Source of the DNA: Sambucus nigra
Lineage: Eukaryota; Streptophyta; Magnoliopsida; Dipsacales; Adoxaceae
Direction: 5' to 3'
Length of the DNA stretch: 64,000 nt
Assembly (NCBI GenBank): GCA_949130495.1
Contig: OX422207.1
Location: 375,803,868-375,867,867, forward strand
Positions 47,428 to 60,403 of this stretch are shown here, in pieces. Position 1 is the first letter of the stretch, and the number at the start of each line of letters is the position of its first letter. Position numbers and translations under genes: made by a program. The notes beneath the pieces are model-generated. The model was not told the origin of the DNA. It did not search any database and worked only from the letters and a program-made list of their open reading frames with translations.

Positions 47428-48890
47428 ACAACTCAAGAAAATGACACATAACTGATCAGAAGTAGCCACTTTAAATTGTCATCATACTTACAAAAATTAT
47501 AATACAGGGCCATGGCAGTTATGATTTACAAAAAGTTAGTTACATTATAAAACAAATAATTTAAGAACTTTCAAAATAAAATAGATAATTTAATCTTGAA
47601 GGCTTGAGGATATTATCACAGCATCCACTTTGAAACCCTACTGGAACTTAAAATTTGGCAAGGCCAATGGGTTACTTTCATGAGGGATAAAGAGAGAAGA
47701 GAGAACTATTAAAGATTGGGCAAATGAATTTATAGATTCAGACAAAGAGATTATGATGTCTTCTTCAACTGGGGAATTTAATTTCAAATATGTCTTTTCT
47801 TTATTATGATAATTTAAACCTAAATGTCTTAGCTGGTACTTCATTTGGCATAGTAAATGTCCTGTAAAAATATACACTGTTATTTGGAAATTGATTCTTA
47901 AAGTAGTCCTAGTAAATGAGTCCATTCAAAGCCTTGGAATTAAACTTGCTTCCAATATCTTTCACTGGGATTGTACATTAACACCTTGAAGCATTAACAA
48001 AGAATCTCAAAACAAACTGAAACTCTCTCTTCAACATTTTTTTCAAACACAACATAAAACATTACTAACCGTATATCTCCACTTGCTTATGGATTCCAAG
48101 TGTTTGAAGGCCCTTAGTATCTGAAACAAAATAAGGCATGTACAGTATAAGAGAAGTGTTAGATTTCACCAAAACATCTTTACACCACATGATATCTTCA
48201 GAATTATATCAAACACCTCATCTACTTAAAGATTTCAACAGTTGTAAACAAAATGTAAACAATAAAAATCCCAGTTGTACACGATATGATGTGTTGGTTA
48301 AACAAATCTCAGATCAGTAAAAATAGTTGACAAATCAGCAAACAAAAAATCCCAGTTGTATACAAAATGTAATCAACGGAGAACACGTTCCAAAAACCAA
48401 CAAAACAATGACACAATGAACAATGAACAATAAAAAGTTTTTAAAATCCTCACAGGCAATCGCTGACAGATCTGCAATCCAAAAATCTCAGAAATTATTG
48501 ACATAATCGTTCGATCGATGGTGAGGTTTGGAGTTTTTACGGTGGTTATGAGTGCTAGTGGTTCAGATTTGGGTTTGGTGAAGATGTGGGCTTGGGAGGT
48601 GGCGACGTGGAAGGCAGCTGTGTGGGAGACCTGAGGGTTTGTGTGTTGTAGGGTTTGTGAATCGCCAGAGAAATGAGAAAGACTTTTTTGTGTTGGTGGT
48701 ATCACGTGCATTAGTTTGGTAACATTACTAACTTACCCTTTTTTTGAATTTTGAGGATGAGTGAGAGTTAAATTTGAGTGTAGTAAAAGAGGGAGAACTC
48801 AAAAGATATAGGGGTAAAAGAGACATTGCAAAAAAAACTCATTCGATGACATCATTATTTCAACTTGTGACATACACAAGTTTCTTACTT
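47428..48890 (-). other. Gene-like but unrecognised sequence
   Basis: Minus-strand frames at 47638-47925 (95 codons) and 48373-48711 (112 codons) are open but match no family I know. The second is C-rich at its start (HVIPPTQKSLSHFSGDSQTL) and may be a 5' UTR or first exon. A short exon-like segment bounded by TTTCAG and GTTAGT lies at about 48069-48120. Possibly captured exons of a host gene; unproven. Confidence 0.25.

Positions 48891-48892
<2 letters not shown>

Positions 48893-48922
<30 letters not shown>
48893..48922. repeat. (TA)n microsatellite
   Basis: A pure TA run. It may mark the right edge of the Helitron-like mosaic, whose left edge also abuts (AT)n. Confidence 0.95.
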
Positions 48923-48925
<3 letters not shown>

Positions 48926-49187
48926 GGTGCATGGGAAGGGCTACAGAAGGAGAAAATTTCCTTTACGTGAAAGCCATCGTTTGCAAGGCCCTTAAAAGAG
49001 TGTGGCAATGTAAAAAGTAGCCAAGACCTACATAGTTTAGTTTGATATGTTCATTCAAAAGAAAAGAAAAGAATTATTATATATGAGGGAGTTTGGATGG
49101 AAATATCAATGGGTTTGCACATTCACAATGTATCCTAGTTATGCTTATTTTGTCATGACATTATTAGTTTGTAGAATTATCAAAATT

Positions 49188-49967
49188 CTAGACACCCCAC
49201 CTAATTAAATATCGAGTGATCATTCCTTTATTAAATTAAATCAAAATATTTAGTCAGTTCATTCTTAGCATCACTGTCAGTTAAAAATTTCTTGTTAATT
49301 CACCTAATAATTAATTGATCTAAGTGTCAAAACTTTTTCAATTTTAATTTAATTAAATCCATTCCACCATACGGAATAAAATAAGTAACATCCCATCACA
49401 ACTGAATTAAAAGTCAATAAGAATAAATGTAACTGGAATAAACTCTCCAGTTGAAATATCTTAATATCACCATCTAAAACAAAATGATAATAACAGTATC
49501 GACATAAAACCAATACAATATCCGAAATAGAAAGGGAACTACTAGAATCTTGGGCGACATGACCTAAATGAGACAAATACTACAAAGATAGGAATCAATG
49601 GAATGAAAGTGTCTAATCTAAGGCTGCATCTCCATAAATGCGACAAACTATTCATCCTCTAAGCAGGGCATCCCTGATGCTAGGCACCTGTTGTAATAGA
49701 TATAGTAGAGAAGAGAATAGGCAAGTAAACGGGTCAGAGCCCGATTGTAAAAGATTTTAAAGATAACACGTTCTTAACAAGTGCAATTAAGCAGGTATTG
49801 TGTACATGTTAGTTCTCTGCTATCACTTGAGAATCTCACCCCTTATCAAGTGTGCACACTTAACGTACCTTATTATCTCCCTAAATGAGGTTCTCAGTTA
49901 TTATTCTTATCCCTTCTCATTTTCCCGTATTTCCCATGCAATACTTATATTCACGATGGTAGTTCTA
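49188..49967 (-). repeat. Truncated chromovirus-type LTR (minus strand)
   Basis: The left edge GACACCCCACCTAATTAAAT is the inverted LTR ending, followed by TTCTTAGCATCACTGTC. AACGGGTCAGAGCCCGATTG and TGTACATGTTAG recur in the solo LTR at 9916-12905. No primer-binding site lies left of 49188. At 49968 the LTR is cut and the satellite begins. Confidence 0.7.
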
Positions 49968-52405
49968 GAATATCAAGACTTAGGCCTAAAAACATAAACC
50001 TGTCATTAGAGGGCGAAACCCCGAAATACCACCTAAACGGCCCAATGAAAGTCATCAATACCTCGCATGGGACCAATGCATCTTGTAGGAACTAGTCACG
50101 TGATCACGGACCCCCAGTATGAGAACAGGATGATAATATGGGAATATCTTGACTTGTGGTTAAATATATGTCGTTAGGCGGAGTAAACCCAAAACACCCA
50201 CAAATGGTCCGGTGAGAGGCACCAACACCTCGCGCGGGACCAATGCAGCTCGTAGGAACTGACCTCGTGGTCACGGTCCCCCTGTTTTGAGAACATGTCG
50301 ATAATCTGAGAATATTTAGACGTAGGCTTACAAATATAAACATGACGTTAGAGGACAAAACCCCAAAACACCCACCAAATGGCCCCGTGAGAGGCACTAA
50401 CACCTCGCACGGGACTAATGCAGCTCGTAGGAACTAGTAGCCTGGTCATGGGACCCCCGATTTGAGAACATGGTGATAATTTTAGAATATCTAGATGTAG
50501 GCATAAAAAAATGCCGTTAGAGGACAAAACACTGACACGCCCTCAAATGGCTCCATGAGAGGCACCAACACCTCGCAGGGGACCAATGCTGCTCATAGGA
50601 ATTGACCACGTGTTCATGGGAACCACGGTTTGGGAACACACCAATAATTTGAGAATATCTAGACTTAGTGTTAAAAACATAAACCTGTCGTTAGAGGGTG
50701 AAACCCCGATACACCCTCCAAACAGCCCCATGAGAGGCACTAACACCTCGCACGGGACCAATGAAGCTTGTTAGAACTATCCGCATGGCCATGGAAACCC
50801 CAGTTGGAGAATATCTAGACCAAGTCTTAAAAATAATCCGTTGGCGGGAAAAACTCCTAAACACCAAAAAATGACCCCGTAGCGGCACCAACACTTCGCA
50901 TGGAACCAATGTAGCTTGTAGGAACTGACCGTGTGGTCATGGGGCCCCTGATTTGAGAACATTGCAACAATTTGAGATTATCTAGACTTGGGACTAAAAC
51001 AAAAACATGTCGTCAGAGGGCAAAACCCCAAAACCAGCCCGTAAGAGGCACCAACACCTCATACGGGAACAATGCAGCTTATAGGAACTGATTGAATAAT
51101 CACGGGACCCCCAATTTGAGAACACGTAATAATTTAAGAATATTTAGACTTAGGATTAAAACATAAACATGTCATTAGAGGACGCGATCCCGACCCCCCC
51201 CCCCCCCCAAATAGCCCAATGAGAGGCACCAACAACTCGCACGGGACCGATGCAGCTCGTAGGAGTTAACCCCGTGACCAAAGAACCCCGATTTAAGAAC
51301 ACGATGATAATTTGAGAATATCTATAGTTAGTCTTCAAAACAAGTCGTTAGAAGGTAAAACTCAGAAACACCCCCCTAAACGGCCTCGTAAGCAGCACTA
51401 ACACCTCAAATGGGACCAATGCAGCTTGTAGAAACTAATCGCATGGTCACGAGACGCCCGGTTTTAGAACACGATGATAATTGGAGAATATCTAGACTCA
51501 GGATGAAAACATAAACATGTCGTTGAGAACGAAACCCCAAAATACCCCCAAATGGCCTAGTGAAAGGCACCAACACCTCGCACTGGAGCAATGCAGCTCA
51601 TAGGAATTGATCATATTATCACGGGACCTGCGGTTTGACAACACTCCATTAATTGGAGAATATCTTGACTTAGGCTTAAAAGCATAGACATGCCGTTAGA
51701 GAGCGAAACCCCAAAACACCCCATAAATGACGTCGTGAGAGGCACCAACACCTCGCACGGGACCAATGCGGCCTATATGAACAGATCTTGTGGTCACAGG
51801 ACCCCCGATTTTAGAGCCGGATGATAATTTAACAATATCTAGACTTACGCTTAAAAACATAAACATACCTGTAGAAGGAGAAATCTCGAAAACACCACAC
51901 AAACGGCCCGTGAGAGCCACAAAGACCTAGCTAGGGGCCAATGCAACTCATAAGAACTGACCGCGTGGTCACACGACCCCCGGTTTGAGAACATGATGAT
52001 AATCTGAGAATCAAAACTTAGGCTTAAAAACATGTTGTTAGAGGGAGAGACCCCAAAACTCCCCCAAATGGCCCCGTGAAAGGTACAAACACATTGCACG
52101 GACCAATGCAGCTTATAGGAACTAGCCGCGTGGTCACGGGACCACCGATTTGAGAACACGGGAATAATTTGAAAATATCTAGACATAGGCTTAAAACATA
52201 TGCATGTCGTTAAAGGGCGAAACCCTGAAACACCCCCCCCCCCCATTGGCACAGTGAGAGGCACTAACACCTTGCACGGGATCAATGCAGCTCGTAGGGA
52301 CCAACTACAAGGTCACTAAAACCCCAATTTGAAAACACGACGATAATTTGAGAACATCTAAACTTAGGATTAAAAATAAATCATTGTAGGGTGAAACCTC
52401 GAAAC
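49968..52405. repeat. Satellite array, left part (~14 monomers)
   Basis: A tandem repeat of about 165-180 bp. Typical blocks in each monomer are GAGAATATCTAGACTTAGGC, CGTTAGAGGG, ACACCTCGCACGGGACCAAT, GCTCGTAGGAACT and CGTGGTCACGGGAC. Spacing of the GAGAACA block near 50121, 50289, 50464 and 50630 gives 166-175 bp. Monomers diverge noticeably, so the array is old or at an edge. The many minus-strand frames with VLVPLTGPFGG or SCIGPVRGVGASHG are readings of the repeat, not genes. Confidence 0.95.
52401..52405. repeat. Candidate target duplication GAAAC, left
   Basis: GAAAC in the satellite at the left edge of the copia insertion. The same word follows the right edge at 59366-59370, and the satellite phase continues across the insertion. 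Confidence 0.55.
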
Positions 52406-52406
52406 C

Positions 52407-52475
<69 letters not shown>

Positions 52476-53059
52476 GAAATTCCACACACAAAAACTGTAA
52501 AAAAAATTATATACGTAAACGTTAAAATAAATTATTTTTATAAAAATATTTAATCTCATTAATAAAAAGAAAATGAATATAAAACACACTAGCCAACATA
52601 CTAATAATCACACATTAGTTAATATTACAAAAAAAAAAGCATTAGACCTTTTAATATTTAAAACTAAAATTTATTTTTGAAAAAAAAATTAATCACAAAA
52701 AAATTCCACATTTAAATTTTAAAGTCTTAAAAATTTATCATGATTAATGCTAACACTATCACATGATTTGATAAATGAAATGCAATGTAATGTGGTGTGG
52801 TTTAGTGTCCTATGTGGATAAAAATAATCCTATGACCCATTAGAGAGTATGGAAATTACCTCTTCTGGAATGCCGGACTGAGTCGAGAGAGTCGAGAGGT
52901 CATTTGATGTAGATGGTCATAGAGATCTTACCATAGGAAGGCGAGACACAATCCTAATTACAAAAATATTTTGTAAAAATTCAAGTCCAATTAGCTGAAG
53001 GTCTATATATCTAAAGCACAGAAAGCAAACCCTAGGTGGGCTCTATATATTTACCTTCA
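52406..53059 (-). repeat. Shortened 3' LTR of satellite-borne copia
   Basis: 52475-53059 matches 58790-59365 closely, including AGAGAGTCGAGAGGTCATTT. The first 2.3 kb or so (in plus coordinates) of the full LTR is missing and replaced by (AT)n and (GA)n runs at 52411-52474. Confidence 0.75.
52411..52474. repeat. (AT)n-(GA)n compound microsatellite
   Basis: An AT run to 52453, then GA to about 52474. At the matching place of the other LTR there is only a short TATATACTAAATATATAGAG. Confidence 0.95.
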
Positions 53060-53073
53060 AACTCCCCCATTGG
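53060..53073 (-). promoter_or_regulatory. Polypurine tract
   Basis: The minus strand reads CCAATGGGGGAGTT, directly before the LTR start TGAAGGTAAA. Confidence 0.65.
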
Positions 53074-54354
53074 ACTAATTTTGAAAAAAAACTTCAGTAC
53101 ATCAAATGATATACTAAGGTAAAATCATTCCTAAAATATCCTATACAAAAGGGTATCCAACTACCCACCCATCATTGAAAAGAAAAGACTCAACTCTTGA
53201 CGACCGGTGAAAATACCTGCAAAACATAAATATACTTTCTGCCAAGAAATCAATTTAGTAGCACTTGCTCTACCAAAATATTAAAATGAAGAATTAAATG
53301 CATAGAATAAAGTAAGACCAGATACTATGCATGAAATAATATCAACACATAATCAAAAATAAGTATTCAACTCTCCCCTATTTTGACTAAATCAGACAAT
53401 GGTAAGAGAAAATAGTAAATGTTTATAAACTGCAAAATAAATGTCTCCTACATTAAACATGGCTTTAAGAGATACGGTTATTAGTAGATATCTTTATCCT
53501 AAAACCTCAGAGATCTAGTAAACCAAATGCAGAATAAACATAAGCTAGTATTCAAGTACAATCTTTCCAATTAAATGTGGAAGTTATTTTTAAACAAGAT
53601 TTATCGAACGACATAGAAAGCATATCAGCAAGCTGAAAATCACAAGCAATCAAAGGAACTACCTCAATTTGTTTAGGAGGTTTTGAAGAGCTAAACTGTT
53701 AAGAATATATTATCCCTCCAATACTTGATAACTCCATTTTGATTAAACTCGCCTCCCCCATCATTGAATACATCTAAGGGCTCGACGGTGTTTATGTCCT
53801 TAACCTTCTCGTGAGGAGACTTAATGATTTTCTTAATTTTTCAAGCATCACAAACATTAGTTGGGAATTTCTTTGACTTTAAAAATTCCATTTGATATTT
53901 CAATTCACAAGTCCTAATCCAAATAGGTAGAGTATTTAAAGGTTTTTGGGGGCCTTTCGGAATTTAGGATAAAATTTATCTTTCAAAAATATTTTATTGT
54001 TGACATGAGTCCTAGGCTTGTAGAAGAAATGATTCCAATGATTATTAGTGCGCTGCTTACGAAAACTTCTAAATCCCTTCAGTTTTGGTTATGACTTTTA
54101 GAATGATTACCTTTCTTGCGATTACTAAGGCATTCCCAGTTTTGGTGACCAAAAACATCACACTTAGTATAAAATTTACTAAAAGTCTGAATGGTAGTGT
54201 TTTTCCTCTACAGGCTTAGCAGATTCATTACGAATAAATGGCTTTGGAGGTCTATAGAGTCTCTTAGAAGGGGGCAATATTTTTACGTGGATGGTCCTAC
54301 AGAGTTCTCGATGAAATTACCAATATCACTTTCATAATCACTTTTAATTAAAAC
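53074..54354 (-). pseudogene. Eroded internal region of copia
   Basis: Minus-strand pieces around 54060-54200 give TKCDVFGHQNWECLSNRKK, the remains of a second zinc-knuckle-like motif with its first cysteine gone. The rest, to 53074, shows no recognisable integrase, RT or RNase H. Most of pol has been lost. Confidence 0.5.
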
Positions 54355-56166
54355 TTACTTTCCTTTAGCCTTTTCAGACAACCTACTATCCAACGAAAGA
54401 TCCATTTTTTCTTGGTCTTTTACAAATAAGAATGGTCTATTTGAATAAACTTTTTCAAGAGGATCCTCATATCCAAACCCTCTAATATCACCATTATAAT
54501 GTTGTTCACCAAGCAGTTTTTCATGGTCAAAACATTTTATATCACAACTACGACACATTTTGAAAGTTGTTTCACACACTTGTTTGGATTGTTCAACATG
54601 AAAAAGCGCTGCATTATATTTTTCTTCTAAAGAAGAAATATGTTCATTTAACATCGTAATCTGAAATTTAAAACCAACTGACTATTTTTCAAAATCAGTT
54701 TTGACATTGCTAATTTCAATGGAATTTTGTTGAACGATCTTATATTGATTCTCTATGGTCTCACTAAGTGTTTTGACCAAATTTGATAATTCTTGTCTAT
54801 TTTGGAAAGTCCTAACATACAATTCCAAGTAATCATCATAGCTAACAAAATTTTCATTATCATTAGTGTCCGTGTGAATAGTGTTGCTATCATCAGATTT
54901 AGTGTCATATAAAGCACACTTAACATCAAACGAAGAAGTTATTTCAAGCATAGAAGGTTGTCTAGCTAACAAAGGTTTAGCAACATCAATCAAATCAAGT
55001 ACTTTATCATAATCAGACTCATCTTCAAAATCAATCATTCCTGCTAAGTACACATCTCTGCAACAATCATAAACTTTTCCTAAAAACCCCCAAGCAATTA
55101 GATTCAGAATTTCCTTTGTTATTTTATGATTCAGAATCAGAAGAATCATCCCAAGTTTTAGTTATGTGTGACTTGTGATGTTTAGAATTATTGGACTGTG
55201 GCTTATACCTACACTCAGCAATGAAGTGATCGAGTTTCCCGTAATTGTGACAAGCCAATTCAGATTTATCAATCTTACTACTTCTACTGTCATAATCAAA
55301 AGTTCGCTTTGAAGTTTTGTTATGGAGTCGGGTGAACTGACTTGAATGATTATTCTCTTGCGAACACCTTTTAGCAATAGCATTTATGTTCTCTAAAAGT
55401 TTCTTAAATCGTGAAGACATAACAGCAAGTCGGTTGTCAATCTTATCAATTTCATTTGATTCCACATCAGAGCCATCATGTGACTCATATTTTTAGGTAA
55501 GTAACTTATGCTTATTTTTAATAGGACATGCAGTTTTAAGAGAAACTTTAGAAGTATTGGTCAACTCATTCTTGGCATAAGATGTGAGATTCTTCCTAAA
55601 GGCCGATTCAAGTTCCATAGTTCTCAGTTTAGAGATTAGCAATTCGGGTGTGAGAGATGGATCATTAATATCTTCAATGATATGATGTTTATGATCGAAT
55701 CGAGGGGCAAAGGGCATCAGAATTTTAGAACACACATCTTTATTAGATATTCAATACCATTCGCATGCAGTTGGGCAATGATATCAGTGAAACACATATA
55801 AAAATCATTGAATGGTTCATTATAATTCATAACTAACATATTGTATTGTTGAGCCAACATTCGCGTTTTACATTGCTATACTCTATCGTCACCCTCGTGT
55901 GCAATTACTAAGGTATACCGAGCATGTTTACTAGTTGTTCAGTGACATATACATTTCAATTCATTTTCACTCACACTCATAAAAATCACATTTTTGCCCT
56001 TATTATTGAAATTGCTTATTTTTTTCTGATCATCACTTAATTCGGATGTTTTAATTTTTCTAAAAATAGTGCTACCTTCTGCTATAGGAGTAGTGGGGTG
56101 CCTATTTCCATTTTCAATTAAATCCCAAATACCATCTCCTAATGTGCCTTGAATGAATGCTACCAT
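54355..56166 (-). pseudogene. Copia gag (UBN2 type), broken
   Basis: Read on the minus strand from 56166: VAFIQGTLGDGIWDLIENGN, then KIKTSELSDDQKK. After frame changes and stops comes KILMPFAPRFDHKHHIIEDI and LLISKLRTMELES (55493-55735). Next are RLAVMSSRFKKLLENINAIA and a zinc knuckle CHNYGKLDHFIAEC with the second cysteine replaced by Tyr (55124-55465). An acidic, coiled region follows (54355-55149). Gag from this family forms the particle and binds RNA; this copy is dead. Confidence 0.8.
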
Positions 56167-56310
56167 TCTAATTTTCCATTAGGGAAAATTTGTGCCATCA
56201 AAAATAGGAGGTATATAAAATTTCCTAACCTAAACAACTAACTAGCTTCTTCCATTAAAACAAGGTAAAATGAATCTGACAACATTTTTAAAAACGGATC
56301 ATTTTAAGGT

Positions 56311-56325
56311 CCAACTTTGATACCA
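56311..56325 (-). promoter_or_regulatory. Primer-binding site
   Basis: The minus strand reads TGGTATCAAAGTTGG, initiator-tRNA type with changes, two bases after the LTR end at 56328. Confidence 0.75.
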
Positions 56326-56327
56326 CT

Positions 56328-59300
56328 TGAAAGAACCAATGGTGCGCAAAAAGACAACGTTCGTAAGTAAACGATTGTCGAGTAAAGGCAATTTACCTAT
56401 GAGTTTTATCGGTTATTATAGGAGGGACCAATTCAAACTTTTCTTGAATCATTAACTTTGCAAAAATATATTTAGTTTTCAAAGTCAATTAAAAGTCCAA
56501 ATTATTGTCTATGTTAGATAGATGATTTACAAAATTAGAATATATTCAGTTTTTAAGTGGGTTTCTAATTATTTAAACCTAATTTTTCGTGTTAGGTGAT
56601 ATGCGAAAAATGTAAAGCACGCAGTATTTATTTAACGTCGCAAAAACCCTTTCTCGGGAAAATGACGGACTCTCCTAAGGGTAAACCTAGTCTACTTCCA
56701 CTAAAACCAAACCAAATAGGAGGGATTATATAAACATGCAACAAGACTCGAAGTAAGATTAATCAGAACAAGCTATTACCTATCTCGATCAAGATTCTTT
56801 ATGCTCTGGTTTCTCTTTCGCAATTATCTTCATTATGCAGCTCTTGTTCACTTTGTTTTCTCCACGTCTCAGCCTCGGATCTAGCTTCCTTAGCATAGGT
56901 TGGCTAAGTTCCTATTATATCCTAGTTCTTAGTGAAGTATTTGTTTGTTGTGTGCTATCCGAGATGACACACCCACACTTCATGGTACATCTGAATGCAA
57001 TGCAATAATTTTCAGATCTCCTGAATATCTTAACAATTCTTATGTTCATGATCTTCTAAGTCAACCTATCTTGACTTAAGATTTTTCAAAATTATTTTCT
57101 CTAATAATTTCAACAATCAAATTTGTCAAAATATTTGCAAAATACCAATGTCTAAGTGAGAAATGTTCTAGTGAGTGATTTATATATGATATGTAAGCAG
57201 TGTAAGAATACACAAAAATAATATGACTTCAATATATTCAGTCAAATCAAAAAGTCAAATATACACAACTTATTTTTCAGAAAAATAATATTAGATTAAT
57301 TAAGTGTTTAATCTAATAACCTAGTCAAGACTATTTTTACAAATATTTCAGTTTAGTCCAAAACAGTCTTAAACAGTGAACAAAAATAATATTGAGTCCA
57401 GATATGTATTCTTCTCAAATCAGTCCTCAATAAATCTTAGGTTTAACACTCTAAACCTCAAACAAGATATATCTAAATATTAACAAAGTTTTCTGAAAAA
57501 TATGTTTAAAAACATGCTAGAACTTACAATCAAGACTCAAACAGAACATTCACACACATACATTAATTATGTGCATCAAGTATATGTTATGTACAAATAC
57601 CAAGAATCTTAGATATAATTTTTTATCTAAATAAAACACACAAATATGAGAGAAATCACTTACAAATAATATTTACCTTTGAATAATCGTAAGTACAGAT
57701 TGAAAACGAGAGACATCCAATCTTCATTTGGGTTTTGAAAAGAAATCAACACTTGAAGATGACAAAAAATATTCTGATTTATACTCTCTATCTCTCACTA
57801 AAAATTTTGGCAAAATTTGGACTCAAAATTAATTTTCTCGGACTGTTAAAATGAAACCCAAAGGGCTCTATTTATAGAGTGCACAAGTATGTACTGATTG
57901 GTGTAAAATAGATGCACATGGATTCAAAATTAACTCAACACGGACCATTGATTAAAAATAATCTAAGGTTTATAAAAGAAACACAAAATATCTCCCTAAA
58001 ATATTGACGCATGTAAAACAGTTGAAACAAACTCTCCAACGTCCAAATTCTGTACAGCTGGCATGTAAGCCAAAAACAATCTCTTTAATAAACCAACGGT
58101 TAAAGAAGGTATAAAAATCTAACTAATGTAACATATTTAACCAATAGATAACAGCCAAATACTAGCATATGACATCTCATACCAAAGGTCAATTCAACTC
58201 TATTGGCTAAAAGCTACTAAATGGGTGCACCAAACTTGCGAGTATACTGACAGAGATGATCAAATCATAAAAGGACTACAAACAATCTATGCCAAAAATA
58301 ACAGTTAGTAGGTAAACCTATTTCTCCTAATAGGTCATTAGTCCAGACGATTAAACGTACGTCCTACACCTGTTTGGTCATAGATTATAGCAGCAGTTAC
58401 ACGGTATAACCTAAGGGTTCAAATAAGTGAAGTGGTTAAATCAACTCCTAAGGTTTAAAATAATAAACCTATAAGTGTGCTCAAATCAGACAGAGTCTAG
58501 AGCTCAAAGCCTCAGACAATTACTATACCTGTTTTTGGTCAAGATGAATAAGCGATCAAATCATGTAAGGCCTACTAGGGTCAAGACTCATGGTACAATA
58601 AGTGACATTCTAAGGCTATGCTACTAAAATTATAAAAAACTGTGCGCAAATCTAGAAGACCTATAGGACATGTTAAAGTCTTATACATGCCAACAAATAC
58701 AGATAATATCATATGTTATTGAAAGAACAAGACAACTGTCAAGCCTAAAAAGAATTTATATACATGACATGCACATATATACTAAATATATAGAGAAGAA
58801 CTTCCACAAAAAAAATGTAAAAAGCTTATATACATAGACGTTAAAACAAATTATTTTTATTAAATATTTAATCTCATTAATAAAAAAAAAATTAAGATAA
58901 AACACACTAGCCAACACACTATTAGTTAATACGACAAAACAAATCATTGCCCTTCTAAAATTTAAAACTGATATTTATTTTTGAAAAAACAATTTAATCA
59001 CAAAAAATATCCCAAATTTAAATTTTAAAGTGTTAAAAATTTATTATGACTAATGCCAACACTATCACATGCTATGATAAATGAAATTCAATGTCGTGTG
59101 GCGTCGTGTAGTGTCCGATGTGGATAAAAATAATCCTATGAGTCAATAGAGAGTACGAAAACTACCTCTTCTGGAATGTCGTACTGAGTTAAGAGAGTCG
59201 AGAGGTCATTTGATGTAGACGGCCACAGAGAGCTTAGCTTAGGCAGGCAAGACACTATCCAAATTACAAAAATATTTTTTCAAAACTCTAGTCCAACCAG

Positions 59301-59365
59301 TTGAACAACTATATAGCTAAAGCACGAAAATAAAACCCTAGGTGCGCTCTGTATATTTACCTTCA
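56328..59365 (-). repeat. 5' LTR of satellite-borne copia (~3 kb)
   Basis: Minus strand begins TGAAGGTAAATATACAGAGC and ends GGTTCTTTCA, with short inverted termini TGAA/TTCA. It contains a SIRE-like block (ACCCTTTCTCGGGAAAATGA on the plus strand near 56646). The first ~590 bp match the shortened 3' LTR. Confidence 0.7.
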
Positions 59366-59370
59366 GAAAC
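59366..59370. repeat. Candidate target duplication GAAAC, right
   Basis: Follows the LTR end directly; matches 52401-52405. Confidence 0.55.
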
Positions 59371-60403
59371 CCCAAAACACCCCCCAAATGGACCCATGAA
59401 AGACACCAACACCGCGCATGGGACCAATGCAGCTCGTAGGAACTGACCACGTGGTCATGGGGCCACGGTTTGAGAAGAAGGGGATTATTTAAGAATATCT
59501 AGACTTAGGAGTAAAAACATAAACATGCTGTTAGAGGGTGAGACCCCGAAATACCCCCCAAACGGCCCAATGAGAGCACGAACACCTCACATGGGACCAA
59601 TACAGCTCGTAGGAACAAATCGCGTGGTCACAGAATCCCCAGTTTCAGAACACGATGATAATTTGAGAATATCTAGACTTAGCCTTAAAACATGTCATTA
59701 GAGGGTGAGCCCCGAAACACCCCCCAAACGGGCCCTTGAGAGGCACTAACACCTCGCAGGGAACAATGCAGCTCGTAGGAACTAACTGTGTGGTCACGGG
59801 ACGCACGACTTGAGATCACAATTTTAACTTGTGAATATATAGACTTGGGATGAAAAACATGTTGTTAGAGGGAGAAACCCCAAAACACCTCCCAAAACGA
59901 CCCTGTGAAAGACACCAACACCTCGCAGGAGACCAATGCAGCTCGTAGGAACTAAATGCATGGTCACGGGACCCCATTTTGAAAAAAATGGGATAATTTG
60001 ATAATATCTAAACTTAGGATTAAAAACATAAGCATTTCGTTAAAGGGTGAAACCCCAAAATACCCCCCAAACAGCCCAGTGAGAGGCACCAACACCTCGC
60101 ACAGGATCAATGCAGCTAGTGGGAAGAAACTGCGTGGTCACGGAACCCCCAGTTTCAGAACACGATGATAATATGAGAATATCTAGACTTGGGCTTAAAA
60201 ACAAGCCGTTAGAGGGAAAAACCTCAAAACACCCCCCCCCCCCCAATGGCCCCGTGAAAGGCACCAAAAGCAAGTGTTAGACTAAAGTAGCTCGTAGGAA
60301 TAGATCGCCATGAGGCCCCCGATGTAAGAACACGTTGATAATTTGAGAATTTATAGACTTATGCTTAAACACATAAGCATGTCGTTAGAATGCAAAACCC
60401 AGA

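Larger units (their letters stand above)
52406..59365 (-). mobile_element. Copia (SIRE-like) element inserted in the satellite, minus strand
   Basis: A ~6.96-kb minus-strand element: 5' LTR 56328-59365 (about 3.0 kb), primer site 56311-56325, gag remnants 54355-56166, most of pol missing, polypurine tract 53060-53073, then a shortened 3' LTR 52406-53059. It splits the satellite at the same monomer position on both sides with GAAAC duplicated, so this is a true insertion and not a rearrangement. All coding parts are broken. Confidence 0.75.

Noticed and set aside
49968..52405. CRISPR-like regular repeats
   Set aside because: The whole 170-bp unit is repeated with no unique spacers, so this is a tandem satellite, and the DNA is eukaryotic.
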